Of a stretch of 64,000 nucleotides of DNA, positions 53,200 to 61,532 are shown piece by piece. Position numbers and translations under genes: made by a program. The notes under the pieces are model-generated. The model saw only the letters and a list, made by a program, of their open reading frames with translations. It was not told where the DNA came from and did no database searches. The DNA lies in contig OZ037907.1 in assembly GCA_964035575.1 (NCBI GenBank), forward strand, positions 248,001-312,000. The letters are read 5' to 3'. Source of the DNA: Rhynchopus sp. YZ270_cl-10. Its lineage: Eukaryota > Euglenozoa > Diplonemea > Diplonemida > Diplonemidae. How positions within the stretch are numbered: position 1 is the stretch's first letter; each line of letters starts with the position of its first letter.

Positions 53200-54036
53200 G
53201 GGTAGTGTAACTTTTTCGGTCTGTTACCGTTATTTTGGTGTTCGAAAAATCCGGCGGGCGGCGGAGAAAAAAAGTTATGAAGAAAAAAAAGTTTTACCAG
53301 GGGAAGAAAAGTTATGAAGAGATTTTCTTACATTTTTTCAGAGTTTTCTTCACAATAAAATCCTTATTTTCGTGACGTGTAGCTTGTTTTCTGTTACGTG
53401 TAGCATTTTGTGTCTCATTATCATGTTGCCTGGGTACCTAGGTTCCTGGACACTGTCTAGGTACCAGAAAGTTATAGGTACTACAGTGTGTACAGTGTAC
53501 AGTGTACAGTGTACAGTGTACAGTGTACAGTGTACAGTGTACAGTGTACAGTGTACAGTGTACAGTGTACAGTGTACAGTGTACAGTGTACAGTGTACAG
53601 TGTACAGTGTACAGTGTACAGTGTACAGTGTACAGTGTACAGTGTACAGTGTACAGTGTACAGTGTACAGTGTACAGTGTACAGTGTACAGTGTACAGTG
53701 TACAGTGTACAGTGTACAGTGTACAGTGTACAGTGTACAGTGTACAGTGTACAGTGTACAGTGTACAGTGTACAGTGTACAGTGTACAGTGTACAGTGTA
53801 CAGTACAAGAAAACACTCGCGAAGGCAAACAACTTTTCTCTCGAGAAAAATTGCTGACTCACCAATTGATAGTGAGGTGCCATAGGTATGGGCCCTGTAC
53901 AGCGCCACCCACATCTTTCCTATAGAACCTCTTCATAACTTTTTTCCCTAGGTACTTTCTACATAACTTTTTTTTTTTGGTTTTCAAAAAATCCGGCGGG
54001 CGGTAACGGTAACAGGCTGAAAAAGTTACACTACCC
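53200..54036. mobile_element. PIF/Harbinger-like inverted-repeat element carrying a TACAGTG satellite
   Basis: Ends GGGTAGTGTAACTTTTTC (left) and its exact complement (right), flanked by TTA on both sides (53197-53199, 54037-54039). A 3-bp TTA/TAA duplication with G-rich ends is typical of PIF/Harbinger. The arms stay similar for over 120 bp (CTGTTACCGTTA, AAAAATCCGGCGGGCGG, AAAGTTATGAAGA). The centre holds a 308-bp TACAGTG array. 837 bp in all, no coding capacity. Confidence 0.8.
53491..53798. repeat. (TACAGTG)44 satellite
   Basis: 44 perfect tandem copies of a 7-bp unit, ending in TACAGTAC. It contains the palindrome TGTACA once per unit. Lies at the centre of the PIF-like element. Confidence 0.98.
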
Positions 54037-54164
54037 TTATCAAAAAAAAAACTAAAAGTCTCGCTGAATCATTTCCCAACCAAAGATATTTGTCCTAATT
54101 TTTTTTTCTAAAAAATTAAGTGGCGAAGGAAGGGATGTGATTTTGCTGTTTTCCAGAATCTAGT

Positions 54165-54252
54165 ATACCGTCTTCGTAAAAATGTTCGACCGTAAGAAAG
54201 AACGAACTTCCAGAAAAATCCTGAAAAGGACGAACTTTATTACGGTCGAACA
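54165..54252. repeat. Single arm of the mariner-like foldback family
   Basis: TACCGTCTTCGTAAAAATGT, TCGACCGTAAGAAAGAACGA, ACTTCCAGAAAAATCCTGAA, AAGGACGAACTTTATTACGG, TCGAACAT. Nearly identical to the left arm at 59979 but without the satellite and right arm. Confidence 0.8.
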
Positions 54253-54856
54253 TGTTTGCGGTTTTTTTTTTTTTTGTCATAGAAAAATACAGAAGCGACC
54301 CCCAAAAACGGAAGAATCTCCCAGGGGCCAAACAAAAAGTTCTGTTGCTTTGGTCAGCAGAACATTTTTTTTGGCAGTGCACTGCTTAAGGAAAAGATAC
54401 TAATGGCCAACTGTTTCCAGCGCATAACGCCAAAGGCTTTCCCCTGGATGGCAAATGAAATCAAAAAACAAATGAGACGCGTTACTTTCTCTTTTTGAAA
54501 GCATTTGAACAACGACATGGAGTGCCACTCGGAACAAATGGCAGCCCGACGCCTTTGTGATTGAGTCCAGGGGGATTGGTTTTGTTGGTTTGAAAGATGT
54601 AGTATACGAAATATAAAGCAGTGCACAATTCAAGACAAGGATACTTTGTACTACGGAAGGTATAGATGCAGATCGTCCTCAACCCTTAAGAGTACCTTTT
54701 GTTTCTTCACACATTTCACTATTTTCCAATTTCATGTGTGAAGGTGTTTTTTTTTCTCTTTTTTTCTTTGAAAAATTGTGGGAATAGTTGCCACCTGTGC
54801 AAGGTTCACTTTCCCTTTGTTCACTCTTTCTTTTTTCCAAACTATAAATTATTAAA

Positions 54857-54973
54857 AGCGACCCCAAAAAAAAACGGAAGAATTTCTTCCATTTTTTTAA
54901 ATAAAATGTACAACCTGCTCTGCCCCCAAAAAGGAAACACCTATCGCGCAGCATGCATGCTCACAGCTTCCAC
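54857..54973 (-). pseudogene. Partial duplicate of the WD40 gene 3' end
   Basis: GCAGCATGCATGCTCACAGC with TTCCAC at 54948-54973 matches 55446-55471, which spans the stop codon of the WD40 frame (WKL stop). Upstream CCCAAAAAACGGA and TCTTCC blocks also match 55396-55425. Only the last few codons are kept, so it is a small duplicated scrap. Confidence 0.6.
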
Positions 54974-55457
54974 GGCCCATGATCTTGCATGAGTTTTTCG
55001 TGACCGACGATGCACTGATATCATCACAATTGTGGGAGGGGGGAGTGTCCCTCATCGATGATAGTTATTGTTCTTTATTGGTCCACAATTTGCGATTCGA
55101 TTTGGTGTGACAAATGGGATGGGGAAAAGAGCACGAATATTGACAACATAAATGAAAGCACTGCAATGAGGGAGAGTCAACAGGAGGGGAGTGTTCTGGT
55201 CTCAGGCTAGAGAGACCAACCAAGGAATGCATTAGGTGGTCAGACAGAGTATCAAATGGGCAATGGCATAAATTCCTTGGTTGTAAGAACAAAACAAAAC
55301 AACAAAAACAACAAAAAAAAAAAAAAAAAAAACACAAGAAAAGAAAAGAAATAATGAAATAAATAAAACCAATTCAAAAGTGAAGTCGTTTCCACGTCCC
55401 AAAAAACGGAAAAATGTCTTCCAAACAAACATATACACCTTCACGCAGCATGCATGC

Positions 55458-56309
55458 TCACAGCTTCCACACCACAAGGGTGCCGTCATGGCTCACAGTT
55501 GCCAGGCATGTGCCATCGGGGGAGAAGTCCAGGCGGGGCAGGACAGCCTGCGAGTGTCCCAGCAGCTCGTGCAGCACAGACCCGTCGTGCGACCACACCA
55601 TCACGCCACCCTCGCCCACAGCAGCAATCATCTTCCCGTCGCGCGAGAACGTGCTGTCGTGCACAGCACCCGACAGCATGCTCAGAGACACACCGTCCAC
55701 AGCACTGCCGTCACCAATCGAGCTCCCGGGCAGCTGCGACACAAGGATCATCCCGTCGCTCATCCCACGCAGGAGTGCGTTCCCACCAAAGGACGAGAAG
55801 GACAGTGCCGTCACACGTGCGGAAACAGAAGGCAGCTCAACAGCAGCAGACGTCCCGTCCAGCCTCCACACAGTCGTCACCTCGTCCACCTCAGACCCGC
55901 GCACTGTCGCAAGGTGTGCACCGTCCACAGAGAACCCCACGTTGCGTGCATGGTGGTTGATCACAGACGACGCCTTCGTCCTGTCCGACGCAAGCATGTC
56001 GAACACACGTGTGCGTGCATCCTGTCCACCCCCGCTCACCACGTAGCGCCCGTCCCTCGTGAACTCCACACGGTGCACAGGTGTGCTCCCCGAGGCAGAC
56101 ATGTCCACCAGGGTTGCCTCCAGCACACCTGTCTCAGCGTCGCACACAACCACACGCCCGCCCTCCCCAGCAAGCGCCACCAGGTTGTTGTCTGGCGAGA
56201 ACGCAATGTCGTGCACCCTGAAGCCATCTGCACAGCCCAGCTGTCCCACCCGCACACCCGTGCGTGCGTCAAACACACGCACAAAACGGTCTGCTGACCC
56301 TGTCGCCAC
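55458..56309 (-). CDS. Seven-bladed WD40 propeller (continuation of the CUB-repeat gene past an in-frame TGA)
   Basis: 283 residues with blade ends FVRVFD, RVVVCD, RTRVFD, TTVWRL, ILVSQL, GVMVWS and TLVVWK. The first blade lacks its opening strand, and exactly that strand (LLSVAFSWD) is the end of the upstream CUB frame. The two are in the same reading frame, separated only by TGA at 56318-56316 and the codons for Arg-Arg-Val. WD40 blades normally read FSxDG here, so TGA stands where GGA (Gly) is expected. The propeller is thus the C-terminal domain of one long protein, or a gene freshly split by one base change. WD40 domains are binding platforms and usually intracellular, odd behind a secreted ectodomain. 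No separate ATG is well placed; the frame's first start-like codon is GTG. Confidence 0.85.
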   Translation of the reverse strand: MATGSADRFVRVFDARTGVRVGQLGCADGFRVHDIAFSPDNNLVALAGEGGRVVVCDAETGVLEATLVDMSASGSTPVHRVEFTRDGRYVVSGGGQDARTRVFDMLASDRTKASSVINHHARNVGFSVDGAHLATVRGSEVDEVTTVWRLDGTSAAVELPSVSARVTALSFSSFGGNALLRGMSDGMILVSQLPGSSIGDGSAVDGVSLSMLSGAVHDSTFSRDGKMIAAVGEGGVMVWSHDGSVLHELLGHSQAVLPRLDFSPDGTCLATVSHDGTLVVWKL

Positions 56310-56315
56310 ACGACG

Positions 56316-59300
56316 TCAGTCCCACGAGAACGCCACCGACAGCAGGCGTGCAGGGTGTCTCACCTCAAATGCACACGCACGCGACGTCCCCTGCCCGCAA
56401 CGCTGTGGCACTGTGTCCACCCCACACTGCTGCTGTGGAGGAGGTGAAGTGGGTGGTGCTTGAGCATCCACACACACGTAGTCGAACTCAAGTTTTGACG
56501 ACCCGTTCAAGAAAGAGCCACTAAACTGCACAAATGCAGAACCATTCAGCACAACATCCACAGGACTGCGATTGTTCAAATAGGAGAACCACTTCTCCAT
56601 GGTGAAGTTTCCATTTCCAGAATCGTTACCTGAAAACAGGTACAGGTACGAGTACTCGGACAGCTGCATGGTGGAGAACGAGATCACAACATCCTTGTCA
56701 CACTCGATGTACCAGCACTCAACGTGGCTGCCGTTGTTGTTCTGAAAGCTCACGTGCCCAGTCACATTGTCCCCCAGGTCGTTGTACTCGTCACAGACCC
56801 GGCCCACACCCGGTGCAACTGTGGGTGGTACTGAAGTGGGTGGTGCTTGAGTAGGCGGGTTTGTCGCTGGCGGATCTGTCGCATCCACACACACGTAGTC
56901 GAAGGCAAGTCTTGACGACCCGCCGTACCAAGTGCTTCTGAACTGCACAAAAGCGGAACCGTTCAGCACAACATCCATGGGTCTGCCGTTATCGTAGAAC
57001 GTCTTCTCCAAGGTGAAGTCTATTCCATTTCCAGAATTGTTACCTGAAAACAGGTACAGGTAGGAAGCCCTGTCCAGCTGCATGGTGGAGAACGAGATGA
57101 CAACATCCGTGTCACACTTAATGTGCCAGCACTCCGTGTGGTATTCGTCGTAGTTATGAAAGCTCACGTTTCCAGTCACATTGTCCCCCAGGTCGTGGTG
57201 CTTCTCACAGACGTAGTTCAAACCAGGTGCGCGTGTGTCCGGCACATCTGTGGGTGGTGCTTGAGTAGTCGCATCCACACACACGTAGTCGAAGGCAAGT
57301 CTTGACGACCCGCCGTACCACCTGCTTTTGAACTGCACAAAAGCGGAACCGTTCAGCACAACATCCATGGGTCTGTCGTTATTGTAGAACGTCTTCTCCA
57401 AGGTGAAGTCTGTTCCATTTCCAGAATCGTTCCCTGAGGTGTACAGGTACAGGTAGGTATCGCGGTACAGCTGAAGGGTGGAGAACGAGATGACAACATC
57501 CTTGTCACACTCAATGTGCCAGCACTCCGTGTGGTGGCTGTCGTAGTTCTGAAAGCTCACGTTCCCAGTCACATTGTCACCCAGGTAGTTGTGCTCCTCA
57601 CAGACGTAGTTCGCACCAGGAGTAGTCGCATCCACACACATATAGTTGAACTCAAATCCAGAATACTGTCTGAAGTATTCCTGTCCAAACAGCACAAACA
57701 CAGAACCCTTCAGCACAATATCCGTGGGAAGAGGGTCGTAATACTGGAATCCCCTCTCCAAGGTGAAGTCTGTTGCATTTCCAACATCGTTACCTGAGTA
57801 CAGGAGTAGGTAGGAATAGGCGCGTTGCAGACCCAGCCTGGTGAACGAGATCACAACATCCTTGTCACACGCAATGTGCCAGCACTCCGTGTAGTCGACG
57901 TCGTAGTTATAAAAGCTCACGTGCCCAGTCACATTGTCCCCCAGGTCGTTGTACTTGTCACAGACCCGGCCCACACCCGGTGCAGCTGTGGGTGGTACTG
58001 AAGTGGGTGGTGCTTGAGTAGGCGGGTTTGTTGCTGGTGGATTAGTCGCTGGTGTATCCCCAGGACACATTACGATGACACAGTTCGTGACACTGCCGTT
58101 GAGGTCTATATGGGGTATTGTGCCGATGGTGAAGCTGCTCACGCCAATCAAGACTTCCGAACGAGTTACGTATCTGAGTGCCTCACTGACCCCCTCCATG
58201 ACAAATACGTCGTTGATGTACACGTAGTAGGTTGATGTCGCGTCGTCAATGGGCACGCAAATGACCCGAAGATGAAACGTCTCTCCCAACGGCAGCTGTG
58301 TTTCGTAGATCACACGTAACTTCGGTGCTGTCCAAGTGCTGCTGACATACAGATACCCTGTGTTTTTGTACTGTCCAATAATAAAGTTGTCGCTGCTGGC
58401 GCCGTTCCCAATATCAACAAAACGCCCGTAATTGGTGTATGCATTGATAATAACGTCCATGTCAACCTGAACTGCACCCCCAAACAGTGTCTCCTCACTG
58501 GGCGGCACGGGAAGCTGTCTGTTATCCTTGTCTGTGAACTGGACCACAGTCACAACGTCGCGAGTGCACGGCATTGCAGTTGGGATAGTGTCCGGCACAT
58601 CTGTGGGTGGTGCTTGGGTGGTCGCATTCACACACACGTAATCGAAGGCAATATTCCCCAGCGCTGCTGTAGAGAGGCTGTTGGTGACCTGCACAAACGC
58701 AGAACCATTCATCACAAGGTCCACACCTACAAAGCGTGTTGTGTTTGAATATGCAGAACCGGTCCAGTAATATTCCAAGTTGAAGTTTGTGTCGTCCTCT
58801 GAGCTGTAGACGTACACGGCCATTCTGTAGTACGGGACAATAACAGAAAACGTGAGCACAGCTTCTGTGTCACACGCAAGGTACCAGCACTCTGTGCGGT
58901 CTGTTGTATGACCGGGATATTGCCGAGATTCATATTCCACATGCCCGTTGCCTGGCAGGTTGTTCTGTCCGTCACAGGGGATGGACACACCTGCTGGAGC
59001 GGATGGTGGGCTGGGTACAGGTGTGGGTGGTGCTTGAGTGGTCGCATTCACACACACGTAGTCGAAGGCAAGGCGCCCCCACGCTCCTGAAGAGGAGTTG
59101 CTTTCGAACTGCACAAACGCAGAACCATTCATCACAAGGTCCACACCTCTGACGGTTGTATATTCATCAGGGGTCCAGTAATATTCCAAATTGAAGTTTG
59201 TGTCGTCCTCTGAGCTGTACATGCGCACGGCCATTCCGTGGTCCGGATCAATAATAGAAAACGTGAGCACAGCTTCTGTGTCACACGCAATGTACCAGCA

Positions 59301-59489
59301 CTCTGTGTGGGATTTTGTGTAGGGAATATATTGCTTGGATTCATATTCCACATGCCCGTTGCCTGTCAGGTTGTTCTGTGTGTCACAGAGCGTGAACACA
59401 CCTGCTGGAGCGGATGGTGGGCTGGGTACAGGTACCATTGTCGCAGCCGTGCTTACACCCAGCAGCGCTGCCAAGCATGCTCGCAACAT
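56316..59489 (-). CDS. Large secreted CUB-like repeat protein with one LamG/concanavalin-like module
   Basis: 1057 residues from 59489. MLRACLAALLGVSTAATMV is a signal peptide. Six CUB-like modules of about 110 residues follow, two before and four after a LamG-like sandwich (about 305-475; VQFTDKDNRQLPV, GRFVDIGNGASSDNFIIGQY, FHLRVICVPIDDATSTYYVY). Each module opens with C-x-x-x-N-x-L, has TECW(H/Y)I(A/E)CD in the middle and closes with FDYVCV, giving regular disulphide pairs. Linkers are Thr/Pro-rich (ATTQAPPTDVPDT, NPPTQAPPTSVPP), likely O-glycosylated; many NGS/NVT sites suggest N-glycans. Modules 4-6 are near copies, so the array grew recently. No membrane anchor is seen. The frame ends at TGA 56318-56316 inside the first strand of a WD40 blade. 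A surface or secreted adhesion role is inference. Confidence 0.88.
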   Translation of the reverse strand: MLRACLAALLGVSTAATMVPVPSPPSAPAGVFTLCDTQNNLTGNGHVEYESKQYIPYTKSHTECWYIACDTEAVLTFSIIDPDHGMAVRMYSSEDDTNFNLEYYWTPDEYTTVRGVDLVMNGSAFVQFESNSSSGAWGRLAFDYVCVNATTQAPPTPVPSPPSAPAGVSIPCDGQNNLPGNGHVEYESRQYPGHTTDRTECWYLACDTEAVLTFSVIVPYYRMAVYVYSSEDDTNFNLEYYWTGSAYSNTTRFVGVDLVMNGSAFVQVTNSLSTAALGNIAFDYVCVNATTQAPPTDVPDTIPTAMPCTRDVVTVVQFTDKDNRQLPVPPSEETLFGGAVQVDMDVIINAYTNYGRFVDIGNGASSDNFIIGQYKNTGYLYVSSTWTAPKLRVIYETQLPLGETFHLRVICVPIDDATSTYYVYINDVFVMEGVSEALRYVTRSEVLIGVSSFTIGTIPHIDLNGSVTNCVIVMCPGDTPATNPPATNPPTQAPPTSVPPTAAPGVGRVCDKYNDLGDNVTGHVSFYNYDVDYTECWHIACDKDVVISFTRLGLQRAYSYLLLYSGNDVGNATDFTLERGFQYYDPLPTDIVLKGSVFVLFGQEYFRQYSGFEFNYMCVDATTPGANYVCEEHNYLGDNVTGNVSFQNYDSHHTECWHIECDKDVVISFSTLQLYRDTYLYLYTSGNDSGNGTDFTLEKTFYNNDRPMDVVLNGSAFVQFKSRWYGGSSRLAFDYVCVDATTQAPPTDVPDTRAPGLNYVCEKHHDLGDNVTGNVSFHNYDEYHTECWHIKCDTDVVISFSTMQLDRASYLYLFSGNNSGNGIDFTLEKTFYDNGRPMDVVLNGSAFVQFRSTWYGGSSRLAFDYVCVDATDPPATNPPTQAPPTSVPPTVAPGVGRVCDEYNDLGDNVTGHVSFQNNNGSHVECWYIECDKDVVISFSTMQLSEYSYLYLFSGNDSGNGNFTMEKWFSYLNNRSPVDVVLNGSAFVQFSGSFLNGSSKLEFDYVCVDAQAPPTSPPPQQQCGVDTVPQRCGQGTSRACAFEVRHPARLLSVAFSWD

Positions 59490-59978
59490 TGTCTTTTGTT
59501 GTGTCAGCAGAATACCTGTTGTTGTGTTGTTGTGATGTATTTATCGGATAATCAAGATGGAAAGCATAATATCTTTTATTTGTAGTCACGTTTTGCTTGC
59601 CGTCGAGAAGGCGACGAGCATAGTGCGTCTTGGGGACCAGGCTGGGGAAGATAATGTTTGTACCCAAACCTCGTCACCAAAAAATGTAGGATTGCACGAC
59701 GTCAGCACCCGAGACGCCTAAGAAAAGAATGCTGTCAGAGAGTTGGTGGGCGAGTGGACTGAAGCATATGTCTTCGTTGGTGATGGTTGCATTTTCCGTT
59801 CCCTGTACCTAGGACCCTGGTATTGCTCGCTGGCGGCAAAGTCGTTGGGAAGAAAAAGGGTGCTGATGATAGGATTTGCCCTGGACGGGTTGTAGGAAAA
59901 TAACATTTTTTTTTTTTTTTGCTTTGTTTTATTGTCGTCATGTATTACGAGGATGGGGAAGTGAAGCAATATGTACCT
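59490..59978. other. Leader region of the CUB gene and spacer
   Basis: 5' flank of the CUB gene; contains GTTGTTGTGTTGTTGTG runs and an A/T run at 59905-59925. No other feature recognised. Confidence 0.5.
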
Positions 59979-60614
59979 ACCGTCTTCGTAAAAAATGTTC
60001 GACCGTAAAAAAGAACGAACTTCCAGAAAAATCCTGAAAAGGACGAACTTTATTACGGTCGAACATATTTACGGTCGCACATTAGTACGGTCGAACTTTG
60101 CGGTATTTTTTTTGTGATAGGCGGTGTGGCTGAAGGGGGGTGATTCGCACTTTTCCCGCACTTTTACCATGTTGGCTTGCTGACTGTGTCTGTGTACCTG
60201 TGTACCACAGGTACACAGGTACACAGGTACACAGGTACACAGGTACACAGGTACACAGGTACACAGGTACACAGGTACACAGGTACACAGGTACACAGGT
60301 ACACAGGTACACAGGTACACAGGTACACAGGTACACAGGTACACAGGTACACAGGTACACAGGTACACAGGTACACAGTAAGTACACAGTGTACAACTTT
60401 TACAAGGCGGGGGAAAACTTTTTGGGGGCTGATTCGCACTTTTTTTCCAGCAGTTTTCCACACTTTTTCCTCCCCTTTCAGCCAAACCATATCACAAAAA
60501 AATTTCTACCACCAACTGTACTAATGTTCGACCCGTAAAAAAGAACGAACTTCCAGAAAAATCCGGAAAAGGACGAACTTTATTACGGTCGAACATATTT
60601 ACGAAGACGGTATT
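59979..60614. mobile_element. TA-flanked inverted-repeat element (mariner-like) carrying a GGTACACA satellite
   Basis: The ends are TACCGTCTTCGTAAA and TTTACGAAGACGGTA, exact complements. Each is followed inward by the AATGTTCGACCGTAAAAAAG...TTATTACGGTCGAACAT foldback. A second inverted pair lies deeper: TTTTTTGTGATA..GGTGTGGCTGAAGGGG on the left against its complement near 60470-60500, next to GATTCGCACTTTT on both sides. A 168-bp array of AGGTACAC sits in the centre. About 635 bp, no coding capacity. TA at both ends fits a Tc1/mariner-type target site. Confidence 0.8.
60209..60376. repeat. (AGGTACAC)21 satellite with an inverted start
   Basis: 21 perfect copies of an 8-bp unit. Just before it, CTGTGTACCTGTGTACC (60189-60206) is the same unit in inverse orientation, so the array begins at a palindromic turn. 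Confidence 0.97.
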
Positions 60615-61532
60615 TGACAAATGAACAATTGCTAAGATGGTGCTGACTAAGTCTCTCGTGTTTTAGTCAACATTTAACAAAAAAAATAAAAAAGACGCAA
60701 AACAAAAAAACGGGAAAGACTGCTGTACATACAAACCCCTATGGTAAATGAGGAATTTGGGTCGATTTGTACGTTTATTGTTACGGTTTTGTGTAAAACA
60801 AAGAAAAAGAAAGAAGGGTGAAGGGGTAACTGAAGAGACAAGAAAACAAATGGAAAGCTCAGAAGGCAGCGTCAAAAATCCTGAAAAAAAAAAACCTTGC
60901 GTTTTTTTACATCTTTACATAAAGAGATGTGTATCACCCACTAATACAAGGCGCATCAAAATGGAGAAGCAGGGGGGAGGCAAAAAATAGGAGCACATTT
61001 TTTTGACACATAAAACCCCCCGGGGGTTTGGTATTTACAACACAACACTCATAATAACCTGGGTTTTTTTTTCACCCACACAACAACAAAAAAAAAGAGC
61101 AAGATACTTACACAAGACATATTTTGTAGTATCGGAAAAAAAAAACACTAAAACCCACAAAAGAAACGCATCTCTAAGATGAATGTGCCTCTCGTGCACA
61201 CACACTTCATGGACAATGTTCCTCTCTGAGGAACTACCCACATTTGCTTGCAACACACACACACACATTTTGGGGACATATTCTGCACAAGAATTACCCT
61301 TAAAACCACCTGATTTTTACCAGGCGTGTACACGAGTGCAGACGCGTATAGGACCGTATACGCGCCTGTACGTGCCTATACACACCTACGCACCTATACG
61401 CGGGCGTTGTTTTGGATGCGTTACAACGCGCTGTTTTCGACGCGTTGTTTTGTAAAAAACAGGTGGTATTAGTTATCAAAACACCCCATCTCTCCTTTTA
61501 CCACATATCGGGTGCAGTTTTGAACCCTTTTT
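60615..61532. other. Intergenic with hairpins and a TATACG-rich tract
   Basis: A LINE-tail-like hairpin (60636-60668, stem GACTAA/TTAGTC, loop with CTCTCGTG), an ACCCCCCGGGGGTTT hairpin (61015-61030), a GTGC-stem hairpin (61165-61210) and a diverged CCTATACGCG/CCTACGCAC tract at 61320-61450. No gene. Confidence 0.55.

Larger units (their letters stand above)
54040..55457. other. Intergenic with foldbacks and a partial duplication of the WD40 gene end
   Basis: A mariner-like arm (54165-54252), an AAGTTCTGTTG...CAGCAGAAC hairpin (54340-54364) like that in hAT-like element 1, a family-D copy (54635-54710), a family-E copy (54770-54820) and a segment (54857-54973) that repeats the 3' flank and last codons of the WD40 frame. 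Confidence 0.6.

Noticed and set aside
53350-53925. Frames of HCTLYTV and VYSVQCT repeats on both strands
   Set aside because: Artefact of the TACAGTG array inside an inverted-repeat element.
55380-56297. 305-codon plus-strand frame rich in His/Arg
   Set aside because: Antisense shadow of the WD40 frame.
60069-60538. Frames of VPVYLCTC and THRYTGTQ repeats
   Set aside because: Artefact of the AGGTACAC array.
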